This document shows positions 1-6,878 of a stretch of DNA of 7,420 nt, in pieces (the first letter of the stretch is position 1; the number at the start of each line of letters is the position of its first letter). The notes beneath the pieces are model-generated. The model saw nothing but the letters and a program-made list of their open reading frames with translations. It did no database searches and was not told the origin of the DNA. The stretch covers positions 1-7,420 of the forward strand of contig URRX01000069.1 in NCBI GenBank assembly GCA_900550345.1. Direction: 5' to 3'. The position numbers and the translations under genes were made by a program. This stretch comes from an uncultured Anaerococcus sp. GTDB lineage: Bacteria; Bacillota; Clostridia; Tissierellales; Peptoniphilaceae.

Positions 1-22
1 ACTTTATTAAAGTTTTAAACAC

Positions 23-49
23 AAAAAAAGAGCAGTTTCCTACTCTTTT
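23..49 (-). terminator. Intrinsic terminator of the operon, overlapping the ribF stop
   Basis: On the minus strand AAAAGAGTAG (49-40) pairs with CTGCTCTTTT (35-26), a 10-bp stem with one G-U wobble closed by a GAAA tetraloop. A run of seven Ts (29-23) starts within the 3' arm. This is a textbook Rho-independent terminator. The ribF TAG stop (42-40) is part of the 5' arm. On the plus strand the wobble becomes a C-A mismatch and the downstream T-run is interrupted, so termination of a convergent transcript is possible but weaker. Confidence 0.9.
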
Positions 50-981
50 CTATATTTTTCTATTAAATTTCTTGCTCTTTTCTTGTCTTTTTCCATTTGT
101 TCGATTAATTCTTCAGCTGAATTAAATTTATAATCGCTTCTTAGATATTCTAGAAATTCTATGCTAATATTTTTTCCGTATATATCTTTTGAAAAGTCTA
201 TTATATAGGTTTCTATTTTTATTTCTTTATTTTCAAAAGTTGGATTTGTTCCTATATCTGTTAGAGCATAATAATAGTCCCTATCTATGTTTACTCTTGT
301 AAAATATACTCCAGATTTTGCTTTTGTGTATTTAAATGATGGTTTTAAGTTTGCAGTTGGAAAATTTAGCAGTCTTCCTCTTTGAGCACCTTTAATAACT
401 TTCCCTTGCATCTTAAAAGGATGACCCAAGTCCTTATTGGCCTTTTCAATTTCTCCATCTCTTACCATTTGTCTTATATCTGTTGAATTAATAATTTTTC
501 CATCATCCAATTCAAAGTCTACAACTTTAGTCTTATAATCAAAATCTTCTTCATATTTTTTTAAAATATTTATATCACCTTGAGCTTTTTTTCCAAATCT
601 ATAATTATCACCAACTATTACATATCTAGTGTTTAATTTTTTATATAAAATTTCTTCAATAAATTCATAAGGTGATAAATTTTTAAATTCATCAGAAAAT
701 TCTAAAAGACAAAAACATTCTATTCCTAGATTTTTTAATATTTCAATCTTATCATCAAGACTTGTTAAATATTCTTTTTCCCCATTTAGTATATTTTTTG
801 TATTTTCTTTAAATAATAAAACTGAAGGTGTTAAATTTTTTGCTTTTGAAATTTCAATATTTTCTTTCATAAGTTTTTGATGGCCCCTGTGGACTCCATC
901 AAAATTTCCAAGGCTTACTGCTTTTGGGGAAAGGTCAAATTCATTAAAATCCAAATCAAAAATTTTTATATTATCTTTCAT
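40..981 (-). CDS. ribF: Bifunctional riboflavin kinase/FMN adenylyltransferase RibF
   Basis: A 313-residue FAD synthetase that phosphorylates riboflavin to FMN and adenylylates FMN to FAD. The N-terminal nucleotidyltransferase domain (about 15-185) shows the HxGH-type motif GNFDGVHRGHQ (25-35), VGDNYRFGKKAQGD (123-136) and INSTDIR (164-170). The C-terminal riboflavin kinase domain (about 187-313) shows KGAQRGRLLNFPTANL (197-212) with the catalytic-site PTAN, GVYFTRV (224-230), GTNPTF (244-249) and IETYIIDF (256-263). Two family spots differ: the F-D-P-H-P stretch is FKENT (57-61), and LGFPTAN is LLNFPTAN. It starts with a GAAGGTG Shine-Dalgarno 6 nt before the ATG inside truB, overlapping it by 11 nt. 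No FMN riboswitch is present, so expression follows the operon. Its TAG stop lies inside the terminator stem. Confidence 0.96.
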   Translation of the reverse strand: MKDNIKIFDLDFNEFDLSPKAVSLGNFDGVHRGHQKLMKENIEISKAKNLTPSVLLFKENTKNILNGEKEYLTSLDDKIEILKNLGIECFCLLEFSDEFKNLSPYEFIEEILYKKLNTRYVIVGDNYRFGKKAQGDINILKKYEEDFDYKTKVVDFELDDGKIINSTDIRQMVRDGEIEKANKDLGHPFKMQGKVIKGAQRGRLLNFPTANLKPSFKYTKAKSGVYFTRVNIDRDYYYALTDIGTNPTFENKEIKIETYIIDFSKDIYGKNISIEFLEYLRSDYKFNSAEELIEQMEKDKKRARNLIEKYRKE

Positions 982-1855
982 AAAACACCTTCTTTATCTT
1001 CAAAGTCTTGTTTTTATCCTTATACTCTCCAAGACCTATAAATAAATCATCTACATAAACTCTTAAGTAATTATCAACATTTTTTCCATAATCGACTTTC
1101 ATAGTCATGCCATTTGTAGCTTGTTTATAATAAGTTTTATCTAAAACTATCTTTTCATATTGAAAAAGAGCCTTATCAATTGGAATTAATCTTTTTATAA
1201 TTTCATCTTTATCCATTTTTTCAAAGTCTTCTATTTTGATTGAATCTTCCACATCAAAATCTCCAACTTTTATTCTTCTAAGCTCTTTTACTGTAGCATA
1301 ACTTTTCAAGATTTCACCCAAATCATTTACAAGAGTTCTTATATATGTTCCTTTTGAACAAGTAATTCTAAGTCTTGCGTATGGGAAATTAAAATCTATA
1401 ATTTCAAAATCATAAATTTTTATTTTTCTTTTTTTTCTTTCGATTGATTTTCCTTCCCTTGCAAGTTCATATAATTTTTTTCCATTGTGCTTTAAGGCTG
1501 AATACATGGGCGGAGTTTGAAGAATTTCTCCAATAAAATTTTCATCAATGGCTTTTTTTAAATCATCAAATTCAAAAGTTTTAGATGATTTTTCTAAAAT
1601 TTCTCCTGTTATATCTTGTGTATCTGTTTTTTGCCCAAAAAATGCAAGAGTTTCATAAATTTTAACATCGTCCATTAAAAAATCTGAAACTCTTGTAGCT
1701 TTATTAATTAAAAGTGGCAAAAGGCCAGTTGCAAGGGGATCAAGAGTTCCTGCATGGCCTATTTTTTTTATGCCTAGTTTTTTTCTTGCTTGATATACAA
1801 TTTTTCCAGATGATGCTCCAGTATTTTTATCAATTAACAATATTCCACTAGTCAT
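971..1855 (-). CDS. truB: tRNA pseudouridine-55 synthase TruB
   Basis: A 294-residue enzyme that isomerises U55 to pseudouridine in the T-loop of tRNAs. The catalytic motif HAGTLDPLATG (34-44) includes the nucleophile Asp39. Tyr67 in KIYETLAFFG corresponds to the conserved active-site tyrosine. QTPPMYSALKHNGKKLYELAREG (113-135) and SKGTYIRTLVNDLG (167-180) are further family blocks, followed by a PUA-like C-terminal region (about 230-294). The N-terminal K-P-x-G-x-T-S motif is altered to KNTGASS (10-16). The ATG overlaps the nrnA stop by 8 nt, and an AGAGG Shine-Dalgarno 6 nt upstream lies within nrnA. The 3' end overlaps ribF by 11 nt. Coding-strand A8 tracts occur at 1429-1436 and at 1762-1769, the latter just before the catalytic motif. 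Confidence 0.96.
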   Translation of the reverse strand: MTSGILLIDKNTGASSGKIVYQARKKLGIKKIGHAGTLDPLATGLLPLLINKATRVSDFLMDDVKIYETLAFFGQKTDTQDITGEILEKSSKTFEFDDLKKAIDENFIGEILQTPPMYSALKHNGKKLYELAREGKSIERKKRKIKIYDFEIIDFNFPYARLRITCSKGTYIRTLVNDLGEILKSYATVKELRRIKVGDFDVEDSIKIEDFEKMDKDEIIKRLIPIDKALFQYEKIVLDKTYYKQATNGMTMKVDYGKNVDNYLRVYVDDLFIGLGEYKDKNKTLKIKKVFYER

Positions 1856-2828
1856 CTAATGCCTCTTTTAATATATTTCTCATTTTAGAAATCGCCTTTT
1901 CCATTGTATTTTCATTAAGGGTAAAACCTGCAGCTCTTATATGACCGCCTCCCCCATTATTTCTTGCAATTTCTGCTACATCAAGATATTCTTTGCTTCT
2001 TAGAGAAATTTTAAATTCATTCTCTCCGTATTCTTTTACAAGGCATGCTACTTCAATACCTTTTAAATCTCTAAGCATATTTACAACAGATTCACTATCA
2101 CCCATTTGCATATTATAATCTTGGCACATTTTTTGGCTAACGCCAACTAGGGCATAAGGCTTATTAAATTCGACCTTATTTAAAATATAATTTTCAAATT
2201 GCAATTTTGAAATTTCCTTATTTTGATAGAGATTTTTATAAATCATTTCAAAATCTGCACCTTTTTTGTATAGATCTGCTGCTGTATAAAAAGTTAGTTC
2301 ACTTATATTTGAATATAGAAATCTTCCTGTATCTGTAACTAATCCTACATACAATAAAGTTGAAATTTCCTCATCTATAGGAAGATTTAACCTTTTTAAA
2401 ATTTCATAAACAAGCTCACAACTTGCAGGTGAATCTGAATGAATTATATTTAAATCTGTTTTAATTGATCCACCTTCATGATGATCAATTACTAAAACTT
2501 TTTTTGATTTTTTGCAAATTTCAATTGCCTTATCAATCCTATCAAATTCGGAACAATCTACAATTATAAATAAATCATATTTCTCTTGACTAGGCTCTTT
2601 ATAGTTTTCAAGTTGAGGTAGAAAACTTAAATAATCATCTACCTCACTTATTTTTATAACTTCAGCTTTTTTTCCATAAAGTTCTAAAGATTTTCTTAAG
2701 GAAAGAGATGAACCAAGAGCATCTCCATCAGGATTTATGTGAGCTGAAATTGCAATTGATTCTGCCCGGTCTATAAATTCTTTAAATTTATCAATTTCAT
2801 TTTGACTAATCTTCTCGATTTTTGGCAT
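1848..2828 (-). CDS. nrnA: DHH/DHHA1 phosphoesterase, NrnA-like oligoribonuclease/pAp phosphatase
   Basis: A DHH-family phosphoesterase of about 326 residues. Family members degrade nanoRNAs of 2-5 nt and dephosphorylate 3'-phosphoadenosine 5'-phosphate, usually with Mn2+, replacing Orn in Firmicutes. Counting from the start at 2828, the motifs are HINPDGDALGS (30-40), VDCSEFDR (90-97), the metal-binding DHH (115-117), TDTGRF with Asp166, and the C-terminal DHHA1 substrate loop GGGGHIRAAG (292-301). All expected catalytic residues are present. The first in-frame ATG at 2837 would add three residues but has no proper Shine-Dalgarno. It overlaps rbfA by 23 nt and truB by 8 nt. In this operon position many clostridia carry the same gene, where Bacillus has none. 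A related cyclic-dinucleotide (pApA/pGpG) phosphodiesterase activity is possible; no PAS or GGDEF domain is present, so it is not GdpP. Confidence 0.9.
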   Translation of the reverse strand: MPKIEKISQNEIDKFKEFIDRAESIAISAHINPDGDALGSSLSLRKSLELYGKKAEVIKISEVDDYLSFLPQLENYKEPSQEKYDLFIIVDCSEFDRIDKAIEICKKSKKVLVIDHHEGGSIKTDLNIIHSDSPASCELVYEILKRLNLPIDEEISTLLYVGLVTDTGRFLYSNISELTFYTAADLYKKGADFEMIYKNLYQNKEISKLQFENYILNKVEFNKPYALVGVSQKMCQDYNMQMGDSESVVNMLRDLKGIEVACLVKEYGENEFKISLRSKEYLDVAEIARNNGGGGHIRAAGFTLNENTMEKAISKMRNILKEALDD

Positions 2829-3189
2829 TTTTTTCATCCTTTTTTATGGTTTCTGCTATAAGCTTATCCATATATACGCCATGTTCGATAGAATTATCAT
2901 ACTTAAACCTAAATTCTGGCATAGATCTTAATCTCATTCTCTCGCCAATTAATTTTTTCATATAGCCTTTTGCTTGTTCTAAGGCTTCTATTACAGATTC
3001 TTTTTTGCTATCATCACCCAAAACTGATACAAAAATATCAGCAAAAGACAAATCATTTGTTACTTCAACATCTGTTATAGAAACTATAACATTATCAGAT
3101 AATCTTGGATCATTTATATCTTCAGCCAAAATTTTTGATAATTCTTTTTGCATTTGTGAAGATATTTTTAGGGTTCTTCTCTTATCCAT
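2806..3189 (-). CDS. rbfA: Ribosome-binding factor A (RbfA)
   Basis: A 127-residue KH-fold protein that binds the 30S precursor near helix 1 and the decoding centre and is released late in maturation; it is also a cold-shock factor in some bacteria. Family features visible are ISSQMQKELSKIL (9-21), NDPRL (26-30), VSITDVEVTNDLSFADIFVSVLG (36-58), the A-x-G turn AKG (73-75) that replaces the usual KH GxxG, and LRSMPEFRFKYDNSIEHG (87-104). The length is normal for the family. It begins one base after the infB stop, and its AAAGAG Shine-Dalgarno lies inside the final infB codons, so translational coupling is likely. Its last codons, encoding the tail NAKNRED, overlap the beginning of nrnA in another frame. 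Confidence 0.95.
   Translation of the reverse strand: MDKRRTLKISSQMQKELSKILAEDINDPRLSDNVIVSITDVEVTNDLSFADIFVSVLGDDSKKESVIEALEQAKGYMKKLIGERMRLRSMPEFRFKYDNSIEHGVYMDKLIAETIKKDEKNAKNRED
2837..2842 (-). promoter_or_regulatory. nrnA ribosome binding site that decides the start
   Basis: The coding strand reads AAAAAAGGATGAAAAAAATG. The GG directly abuts the first ATG (2837), too close to serve it, but lies 9 nt before the second in-frame ATG (2828). The second ATG is therefore the more likely start, making NrnA 326 rather than 329 residues. Confidence 0.65.
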
Positions 3190-3190
3190 A

Positions 3191-5350
3191 TTAATCTCTT
3201 TCTTTTTCTACCATTTCATATGCTTCAAGCTCGTCGCCTTCTTTGACATCGTTGAATTTTTCAAGACCAATTCCACCTTCGTATCCATTATTTAAAACTT
3301 TGGCGTCATCTTTAAATCTTTTCATTGATTCAATTTCCCCATCAAATATTACAACATTGTCTCTCAATAATCTTATTTTTGCACTTCTTGGTATTAATCC
3401 ATTTGTTACAAGAACACCTGCAATTGTTCCAGCACTTGGAATTTTGAAAGTTTCTTGAACTTTTGCACGTCCTAGTATTTTTTCTTCAAATTCTGGATCA
3501 AGCATTCCTTTTAGTGCTTTTTCTACATCTTCTATCGCTTCATATATAATTGAATAAGTTCTAATTTCTATATTATTTTCTTCTGCCATTTGTAGGGCAC
3601 CTTGAGTTGGACGAACATTAAATCCAATTATTATAGCGTTTGATGCTTGAGCTAATAGGACATCTGATTCAGAAATTCCACCTACAGCACCTGCTATTAC
3701 ATTTACAAAAACTTCTTCATTTGATAATTTTGAGAATGAACTTGCAACTGCATCTACTGTTCCTTTTACATCAGTTTTTACTATAATATTTAATTCTTTT
3801 AATTCGCCTTCTTCAATGCCTTCATACATATCTTCAAGGTTGGTGTTAGATTTTTGAATTAGTCTTTCTTCTCTTTTTTGTTCTTTAGCACGATCAGCAT
3901 AAGCTCTTGCAGTTTTTTCATCTTCTACAGCAAAAATTTTGTCTCCAGCTTCTGCAACATCACTTAAACCTAGAATTTGAACTGGTGTTGATGGGCCAGC
4001 TTCAGAAATTGCTTGTCCTTTTGAATTAAACATAGCTCTTATTCTTCCTGAAGATGATCCTGTAACTACATAATCCTTATCATGAAGAGTTCCTTTTTGT
4101 ACAAGAACTGTTGCTACAGCACCTCTTGCTTTATCAAGTTGAGCTTCAATAATAATTCCTACTGCGTCTCTGTTAGGATTTGCCTTTAATTCTCTCATTT
4201 CAGCAACAAGTAAAACCATCTCTAATAAATCTTTAATTCCATCTCCAGTTCTTGCAGATACTTCTACCATTATAGTATCCCCACCCCAGTCTTCAGAAAC
4301 TAAACCATATTCTGTTAATTCTTGTTTTACTCTGTTTGGATCACTTTCTTCTTTATCCATCTTATTTATTGCAACAATTATTGGAATTTCTGCTGCTTTT
4401 GCGTGGTTAATTGCCTCAATAGTTTGTGGCATTACACCATCATCACCAGCTACAACTAAGATTGCAATATCTGTTGATTGAGCACCTCTCATTCTCATTT
4501 GAGTGAAAGCCTCATGACCTGGTGTATCCAAAAATACTATTTCTTTATCATTAATATCAACAGTTGAAGCACCTATATGTTGAGTAATTCCTCCAGCTTC
4601 TCCAGATGCAAATTGAGTATCTCTTATTGCATCAAGAATTGAAGTTTTACCATGGTCAACGTGTCCCATTACTGAAACGACTGGTGGACGAGATTGTAAA
4701 TCTTTATCATCATCTTCAAAATCAAGATCTTTTTCTTGAAGTTCAATTTCATCAAGTTTAACTTCTTTTGCAATTTCTTTATTAAATTCAAGAGCTACAA
4801 GTTCTGCTTGATCAAATTCTATTTGGTCATTAAGACCTGCCATTACTCCAAGTCCCATAAGTTTCATAATGACTTGGTTGGCATTTTCATCAATTTTTTC
4901 TGCAAAAGATTTTACTGAAATTGATTCAGGAATATAAATATTTCCATCATCGTTATTTTCAGCTTTTGCTTCTCTTTTTATAGATTTTTTTGATCTCTTG
5001 TTTTGTTTTTTGTTTTTCTTTTTTTCTTTTTTATTAGAAGATTTTTTATTTTTTTTGTTAGAAGGTTTTTTTTCAGAAATATTTTCTTCTTTTTTATTAG
5101 ATTTTTTTTCAATATTTTGTGGTTTCTTTTCTTCTTTTTTATCTTCTTTCAAATTATCTTTGGCTTGATTTTCGCTTTTTTTGGCATCTTCACTAAAGTA
5201 TTCTTCTACTATATCAAGTTCATCACCACTAAGTACAGACATGTGAGATTTTATTTTTAGTCCAAACTCTTCTTTTAGTAAACTTAACATATCTTTTGTA
5301 GTTTTGTTGTGTTTTTTTGCTAATTCATATATTCTTAATTTGTTAGCCAT
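3191..5350 (-). CDS. infB: Translation initiation factor IF-2
   Basis: A 719-residue GTPase that delivers initiator fMet-tRNA to the 30S subunit and promotes 50S joining. Domains in order: an IF2_N helical domain (1-52, starting MANKLRIYELAKKHNK); a lysine/asparagine/glutamate-rich linker (about 53-135); a second IF2_N-like domain (about 141-195); the G domain with G1 GHVDHGKT (229-236), G2 GGITQHIG (253-260), G3 DTPGH (275-279), G4 NKMD (329-332) and G5 SAR (365-367); domain II (about 390-480); C1 (about 515-610); and C2, the fMet-tRNA-binding domain (about 630-719). All nucleotide-binding motifs are intact. The low-complexity linker contains SNKK three times (84, 97, 105) and is encoded by long A-runs. 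The start is fixed by an excellent Shine-Dalgarno and the conserved N-terminus. The TAA stop is one base from the rbfA ATG. Confidence 0.98.
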   Translation of the reverse strand: MANKLRIYELAKKHNKTTKDMLSLLKEEFGLKIKSHMSVLSGDELDIVEEYFSEDAKKSENQAKDNLKEDKKEEKKPQNIEKKSNKKEENISEKKPSNKKNKKSSNKKEKKKNKKQNKRSKKSIKREAKAENNDDGNIYIPESISVKSFAEKIDENANQVIMKLMGLGVMAGLNDQIEFDQAELVALEFNKEIAKEVKLDEIELQEKDLDFEDDDKDLQSRPPVVSVMGHVDHGKTSILDAIRDTQFASGEAGGITQHIGASTVDINDKEIVFLDTPGHEAFTQMRMRGAQSTDIAILVVAGDDGVMPQTIEAINHAKAAEIPIIVAINKMDKEESDPNRVKQELTEYGLVSEDWGGDTIMVEVSARTGDGIKDLLEMVLLVAEMRELKANPNRDAVGIIIEAQLDKARGAVATVLVQKGTLHDKDYVVTGSSSGRIRAMFNSKGQAISEAGPSTPVQILGLSDVAEAGDKIFAVEDEKTARAYADRAKEQKREERLIQKSNTNLEDMYEGIEEGELKELNIIVKTDVKGTVDAVASSFSKLSNEEVFVNVIAGAVGGISESDVLLAQASNAIIIGFNVRPTQGALQMAEENNIEIRTYSIIYEAIEDVEKALKGMLDPEFEEKILGRAKVQETFKIPSAGTIAGVLVTNGLIPRSAKIRLLRDNVVIFDGEIESMKRFKDDAKVLNNGYEGGIGLEKFNDVKEGDELEAYEMVEKERD
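4946..5194 (-). repeat. Low-complexity Lys-rich linker of IF-2 with poly-A tracts
   Basis: Residues 53-135 of IF-2 are nearly all Lys, Glu, Asn and Ser, with SNKK recurring. On the coding strand this produces three A8 tracts (5049-5056, 5066-5073, 5102-5109) and several A6-A7 tracts. The linker is known to be variable in length and sequence among IF-2 proteins. The plus-strand readings here are only Phe-rich shadows. Confidence 0.7.
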
Positions 5351-5354
5351 CTAA

Positions 5355-5362
5355 TCACCTCT
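5355..5362 (-). promoter_or_regulatory. infB ribosome binding site (long 16S match)
   Basis: AGAGGTGATT lies between the ylxR stop and the infB ATG. GAGGTGAT can pair over about eight bases with the 3' end of Firmicute 16S rRNA, and AGGTG ends 5 nt before the start. It is the strongest initiation signal in the window, fitting the high demand for IF2. Confidence 0.75.
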
Positions 5363-5363
5363 T

Positions 5364-5621
5364 TTATTTCATAGCAATTATCTCCTCATAAAGATCATCA
5401 CTAATTTCAGTTTTAAAAACTTTTTCTAATTTTCTTTTCTTTTTAGCTTCATTTATGCATTTTTCTTCTTTGCATATATAAGCTCCCCTACCATTTTTTT
5501 TACCTGTAGGATCTAGGATAATTCCTTCTTCTTTATTTTTAACTATCCTAATTAAATCATTTTTATCTTTATTTTCTCCACATACAATACATTTTCTTTG
5601 TGGTATTTTTCTTTGTTTCAT
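5364..5621 (-). CDS. rnpM: YlxR/RnpM family RNA-binding protein (RNase P modulator)
   Basis: An 85-residue basic protein of the YlxR family (DUF448). In Bacillus the family member has been renamed RnpM because it binds RNase P RNA and modulates RNase P. The signature is complete: RKIPQRKCIVCGENK (4-18), LIRIVK (23-28), DPTGKKNGRGAYIC (37-50) and a basic helix AKKKRKLEKVF. Unlike the Bacillus protein, as I remember it, this one has four cysteines: Cys11 and Cys14 as a CxxC, plus Cys50 and Cys55. They could bind a metal, though the family does not require zinc. The start follows a weak GGTG Shine-Dalgarno 21 nt after the nusA stop, and no in-frame upstream start exists. The gene sits directly before infB, with ylxQ missing from its usual place between them. 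Confidence 0.93.
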   Translation of the reverse strand: MKQRKIPQRKCIVCGENKDKNDLIRIVKNKEEGIILDPTGKKNGRGAYICKEEKCINEAKKKRKLEKVFKTEISDDLYEEIIAMK

Positions 5622-5642
5622 TTTTTCACCATTATTAATAAG

Positions 5643-6869
5643 TTATTCTTCACTTTTTTCAATATCTTCTTTAATAATTTGGTCAAGATCTTCTGATAGG
5701 TTTTCTATATCATCCATTTCTAATAATTCAGATTCATCTTCTACTTCGGTTTCTTCTACACTTTCATTTAAAGCTTCATTTTTTTCATCTTCTTCATTTA
5801 GTCCAAGAATTTCATCAATTTCCTCTTGGTCCAATTTATCATATTCTTCTTGACTTTTTATATCAATTTTCCATCCAGTTAGCCTTGCTGCAAGTCTTGC
5901 ATTTTGACCTTCCTTACCAATTGCAAGTGAAAGTTGATCTTCTCTTACAACAACCAATGATTGTTTTTTCTTATCATTGATATAAACTTCGTTTATTTCT
6001 GCTGGTGAAAGGGAATTTCGGATAAATGTTTTTATATCTTTATCGTAATTAATAATATCAATTTTTTCACCTTGCAATTCTTCGACTATTGTATTTACAC
6101 GAGCACCTTTAAAGCCAATACATGCTCCAATAGAGTCTATTTCTGGATCGTTTGAAAATACTGCAATTTTAGTTCTAGAGCCAGATTCTCTATCTATTCC
6201 ATAAATTTCTATTATTCCATTAGTTATTTCTGGAACTTCAAGTTCAAATAATCTTACTACTAAATCTTTATCTTTTCTTGATAAAATAATTTGTGGTTCT
6301 TTTGTAGTATTTTTTACATCTTTAATTAATACTTTTATTCTTTGATTTGGTATATATTTTTCATTTTCAACTTGTTCTTTTAATGGAATTACTCCTTCGA
6401 TTTTATCAAGATTTATATAGACATTGTACTTATCTTCTCTTTGTACAACTCCTGTTATTATTTCATTTGCTCTATCCAAATATTCTGAATATACAGAATC
6501 TCTTTGTGCATCTCTTATTTTTTGTAGGACTATATTTCTTGCAGTTTGTGCTGCAACTCTACCAAAATTTTTAGGGGCAATTTTAACCCTACAAATATCT
6601 CCCAAATCAAGTTTTGAATCAATTTCTCTAGCCTTTGTCTTAGAGATTTCAGCTATTGGATCATTTACCTCATCAACTACATTTTTAAGAGAATATACTT
6701 CAATTTCTCCAGTTTCATCGTCAATGTTAACATCAACATTTTCATTATTATCGTAGTTTTTTTGATAAGATTTTACCAATGCTTTTTCCAATGCCTCAAG
6801 GATTATTTTCTTGTCGACATTTTTACTTTTTTCAAGTTCCTCTAAGGCAATTATAAATTCTTTATTCAT
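5643..6869 (-). CDS. nusA: Transcription termination/antitermination factor NusA
   Basis: A 408-residue RNA polymerase-binding factor that modulates pausing, intrinsic termination and antitermination. Domains in order: N-terminal polymerase-binding domain (1 to about 125, starting MNKEFIIALEELEKSKN); S1 RNA-binding domain (about 135-200, beginning with IITGVVQRE at 137-145); KH1 (about 230-278, SIGACIGFKGARV with the G-x-x-G loop GFKG at 252-255); and KH2 (about 300-340, LAIGKEGQNARLAARLTGW at 315-333). As in other Firmicutes, the C-terminal AR repeats of Escherichia coli NusA are absent. Instead residues 341-408 form a strongly acidic tail with 33 Asp/Glu in 68 residues, making the protein longer than the approximately 370 residues of Bacillus NusA. 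The start agrees with the conserved N-terminus. NusA may attenuate its own operon at the leader hairpin. Confidence 0.97.
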   Translation of the reverse strand: MNKEFIIALEELEKSKNVDKKIILEALEKALVKSYQKNYDNNENVDVNIDDETGEIEVYSLKNVVDEVNDPIAEISKTKAREIDSKLDLGDICRVKIAPKNFGRVAAQTARNIVLQKIRDAQRDSVYSEYLDRANEIITGVVQREDKYNVYINLDKIEGVIPLKEQVENEKYIPNQRIKVLIKDVKNTTKEPQIILSRKDKDLVVRLFELEVPEITNGIIEIYGIDRESGSRTKIAVFSNDPEIDSIGACIGFKGARVNTIVEELQGEKIDIINYDKDIKTFIRNSLSPAEINEVYINDKKKQSLVVVREDQLSLAIGKEGQNARLAARLTGWKIDIKSQEEYDKLDQEEIDEILGLNEEDEKNEALNESVEETEVEDESELLEMDDIENLSEDLDQIIKEDIEKSEE

Positions 6870-6873
6870 TTTT

Positions 6874-6878
6874 CCCCC
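6874..6878 (-). promoter_or_regulatory. Unusual nusA ribosome binding site (G-run merged with rimP stop)
   Basis: The only purine-rich element before nusA is AGGGGGAAAAATG: five Gs, the first belonging to the rimP TAG stop, with just 4 nt to the ATG. It lacks the central A of GGAGG, so pairing with the 16S tail needs a G-U, and the spacing is short. A weak or coupled initiation site, fed by ribosomes terminating on rimP, would fit this arrangement. Confidence 0.55.

Noticed and set aside
1..20. Small A/T inverted repeats (ACTTTA-T-TAAAGT at 1-13 and GTTT-T-AAAC at 12-20) just past the terminator
   Set aside because: They are too short and AT-rich to distinguish from chance, and the window ends here, so no operator or attachment site can be supported.
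982..1030. Possible FMN riboswitch or separate promoter for ribF
   Set aside because: The ribF start overlaps truB by 11 nt. The upstream sequence is truB coding DNA with no RFN-like conserved blocks and no convincing -35/-10 pair.
3005..3295. Plus-strand open frame opposite rbfA and the end of infB
   Set aside because: It spans two well-supported genes on the other strand and has no initiation signal or family resemblance.
5003..5260. Plus-strand open frame rich in Phe, resembling a hydrophobic small protein
   Set aside because: It is the antisense reading of the Lys-rich IF-2 linker (AAA read as TTT). It has no ribosome site, and the real gene opposite is unambiguous.
6424..6756. Plus-strand open frame of about 110 codons opposite nusA
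   Set aside because: It is a shadow of the highly conserved S1 and N-terminal region of NusA. It shows no promoter, Shine-Dalgarno or recognisable protein features.
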